Below, piece after piece: positions 61,966 through 64,000 of a DNA stretch of 64,000 nucleotides. This DNA is from Rotaria sp. Silwood1. Taxonomy: Eukaryota > Rotifera > Eurotatoria > Philodinida > Philodinidae. The DNA lies in contig CAJNOP010000025.1 in NCBI GenBank assembly GCA_905250075.1, forward strand, positions 1,736,318-1,800,317. Reading direction: 5' to 3'. The notes under the pieces were generated by a model that searched no databases, had not been told where the DNA came from, and saw only the letters and a program-made list of their open reading frames with translations. Positions within the stretch are counted from its first letter, which is position 1. Each line of letters starts with the position of its first letter. The translations under genes were made by a program, and so were the position numbers.

Positions 61966-64000
61966 TCTACGAAAAAGCTAAGATACAGAATAATGGAGAT
62001 ATATGCAATTGGATAACTTGTGTTTCTTTTTTTGTTTTTTTTCTTTTGAATTTGTTGTACACAAGTAAAAAAAGATCTAGAAAAGAAAAAAGTTTTTCCT
62101 TTTTATTTTTTTTGCTTTATGTTTATCATTTGTGTGTTTTTTTCCTTTTTTGTTGTTATTAATATATATATATATATATATGGAGGACATAGAAGACAAC
62201 AATGTCGATGAAAAGAGAAAAAGAGGTTGCAACACACAAGCATTTACTGCCGAACGCAAGTTTGCCTTCTACGTACGTTCTAATAGTGAAGAAAAAGAAT
62301 AAATAGAAGAAGAAGAAAAAAAAAATGCACTGACGACGAAGCTGACGATTTCTATGTGGGGTAGTAGGGAGAAATAAACAGAACGAAAGAAAAAAAAAAG
62401 TCAAAAAATTATTATGGGGGCTAACAATGTCAGATGATCGAAATAGTTGTTGAATATTGAACCAAAAAAAAAAATTACTAAAAAAAATAAGTGTTCTTTA
62501 GTTTGAAACAGATTCTTTTGTATTATCTTAATTAAGCGAAAGAAAAAAACTAATAATAAAAGTTTTAAATAGAAAACAACTAAATTTTTGAATTATATAT
62601 TGACAAATAATAATAAATTATTATTGTTGTAAAATTTCAATTGTGTTATCTTATATTTTAAAACTAAACTTACATTTAGAAAACCATCTGCTTTCAAATA
62701 GAAAAAAAAATGAGTGTTATATATCGAACGGTTTTTTTTTCTTCTTTTTCTTCCGATGTACTTCTTATATGTCTGCATTTAACATCAATGGGTAAAAAAC
62801 ATTTGTTTTTTTAAATAGTAAATAGCGCTAACTATCGAATGTTTAAAATTTGTGATGAGAAATATATAATAATAATTAAAATCTTTTAATATATAGATAA
62901 GAAATGAATTATTAAAGATAAATAGAATATTTTTATGGAGGAAAATAGGAAATTCTAATGACGTATAAAGAATGATGTCATTACCGATCAGCTGTTAGTT
63001 ATTATAGACGTAGACATGTTAGTTTGTATTGTTTTATCTTTTGTTTTTGAAATATAATGATAACATGATTGTATTTCGTTTTGCTATAATAGAAAGATCA
63101 AAACACAATATGAAATTGATATACTTGTCGTTTTCTTTTGTGTCATGGCTAGCTGTCGGATACCCGTAAATAAGAATGGTTTGAACTCAAGATTAAAGAA
63201 AAGTAACGAGAAGTTTCTGAGACACTGAATTTTTTAGCAGATTGCCGTGGTGTCTCTTAGAAAAACTGAGTTTCGGATTTCGACTTGAAACTTTACATAG
63301 AGACACATCTTATTGAGAATAATTTATTGTAAAAGTTTCAGATTCTTTTGATAAAGCATGGTTTTTCATGTTGTTTATACATAACAGCGAATTCCAATGT
63401 ACTTATTTCGCATTAGATACAATCAAATACAGTATGTCGGCAGTAATAAGCTTTTGGTCGAAACTCTTTTCGAGGGATTCATAGCTCATTAGAGTTTACA
63501 TGATGCACCTAGTTCAGATTCAAAAGCACTATGACACTTAGAAACAGTTCTATTCTTGAGAAGTTTTGAATGTTTCGTACATGTGAGATTTTTCCATAGA
63601 GTGACCAATTCAAAAGATTATGCTACAAATAGCAGTCGAATAAATCTTTAAATAAATAATAAATAGCAGATGTCTGTGAACCAGAGATGTTAGTCTGGTA
63701 GGCAAGATTCTGCGATTCGGAAAATTAAATGTTGATATATTGCCTTATTAATGAAGAATACTTTGACAAATTGATTTGATTCTATTGATCAATGCTCTAA
63801 CTAAACGTTAATTTAGTGTTCGAGACTTTAAATTGACTGACAGAAGAACTTGTTTAAATATATTACAATTGAATTGGAAATGATATTCGTACTCTTGTGA
63901 AAATGGATTGACAAATGAAAATGATCTTTTCCTGTTATTATACGTGTCATTTATTCTGTACAGTTTTTTGGGTACTTCGTCGTTGTATTTCTAAACAGAT
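61966..64000. other. Upstream flank of UBE2D copy 2 and intergenic end of window
   Basis: Contains the putative promoter of copy 2, a (TA)n tract at 62161-62181, poly-A/T runs to about 62770 and a dispersed repeat at 63205-63540. No gene is supported up to the end of the window. Confidence 0.5.
63205..63540. repeat. Foldback-type dispersed repeat (copy 2)
   Basis: It shares, in the same order as 8214-8755, an AACGAGA(GA)AGT block, GAGTTTC..ATTTC.ACTTG, the 25-mer beginning GAGAATAATTTATTGTAAAA, and ATTCATAGCT.ATT.GA..TACATGATGCA. Identity between blocks is lower. This is an old, diverged copy of a non-coding family. Confidence 0.55.

Noticed and set aside
62161..62181. (TA)n tract as a regulatory TATA cluster
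   Set aside because: Simple microsatellite in low-complexity DNA; no evidence for promoter function.

Overview
This window is AT-rich, intron-bearing invertebrate nuclear DNA with one 100-N scaffold gap at 14307-14406. Genes have short GT-AG introns, often 45-100 bp, plus a few of 0.7-1.4 kb. The gene set is metazoan: a claudin-like protein, a Cys-loop ligand-gated channel, a peptide-type GPCR, an ELOVL fatty-acid elongase, TSR2, TMEM50 and several E2 enzymes. Mixed in are genes with a microbial look and decayed copies of multidomain families typical of bdelloid rotifers: an ADP-ribosyltransferase plus TPR protein, and an FG-GAP/VCBS repeat protein. I infer a bdelloid rotifer; the long intergenic stretches suggest a Rotaria-like rather than a very compact Adineta-like genome. 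That is inference, since no marker gene for species is present.

Layout. 1-1.9 kb: 3' end of an RS-rich protein (+). 3.1-4.1 kb: single-exon membrane-anchored methyltransferase (-). 4-10 kb: gene-poor DNA holding a 1.77-kb long-inverted-repeat element and a foldback repeat. 10.1-11.3 kb: GPCR (-). 12.4-13.0 kb: mariner-like MITE. 16.0-16.7 kb: UBE2L3-like E2 (+). 19.2-21.9 kb: a compact cluster of claudin-like (-), TSR2 (-) and TMEM50 (+). 25.5-30.0 kb: SUEL-lectin/CUB/transmembrane receptor (+), convergent with a secreted-looking microbial-type PARG (30.1-32.2 kb, -). 35.3-37.1 kb: ART-TPR pseudogene (-). 38.4-40.9 kb: GABA-receptor-like channel (-). 44.7-46.1 kb: another broken gene (+). 48.4-49.5 kb: secreted leucine-rich-repeat protein (-). 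54.3-54.9 kb: FG-GAP relic (-). 55.9-57.9 kb: ELOVL6-like elongase (-). 58.6-62.0 kb: two tandem UBE2D-type E2 genes (-).

No dedicated multigene pathway is visible. Three E2 enzymes belong to ubiquitin conjugation. The ART relic and the PARG-like gene concern the opposite sides of ADP-ribose chemistry, but they are not an operon. The most unusual signal is in the distal UBE2D copy, where the reading frame and an invariant Trp are restored only by a 61-nt AT-AC intron with a U2-like ATAAGT donor. Coordinates were worked out by hand from splice consensus and reading-frame continuity. Family assignments rest on motif recognition, not database searches.
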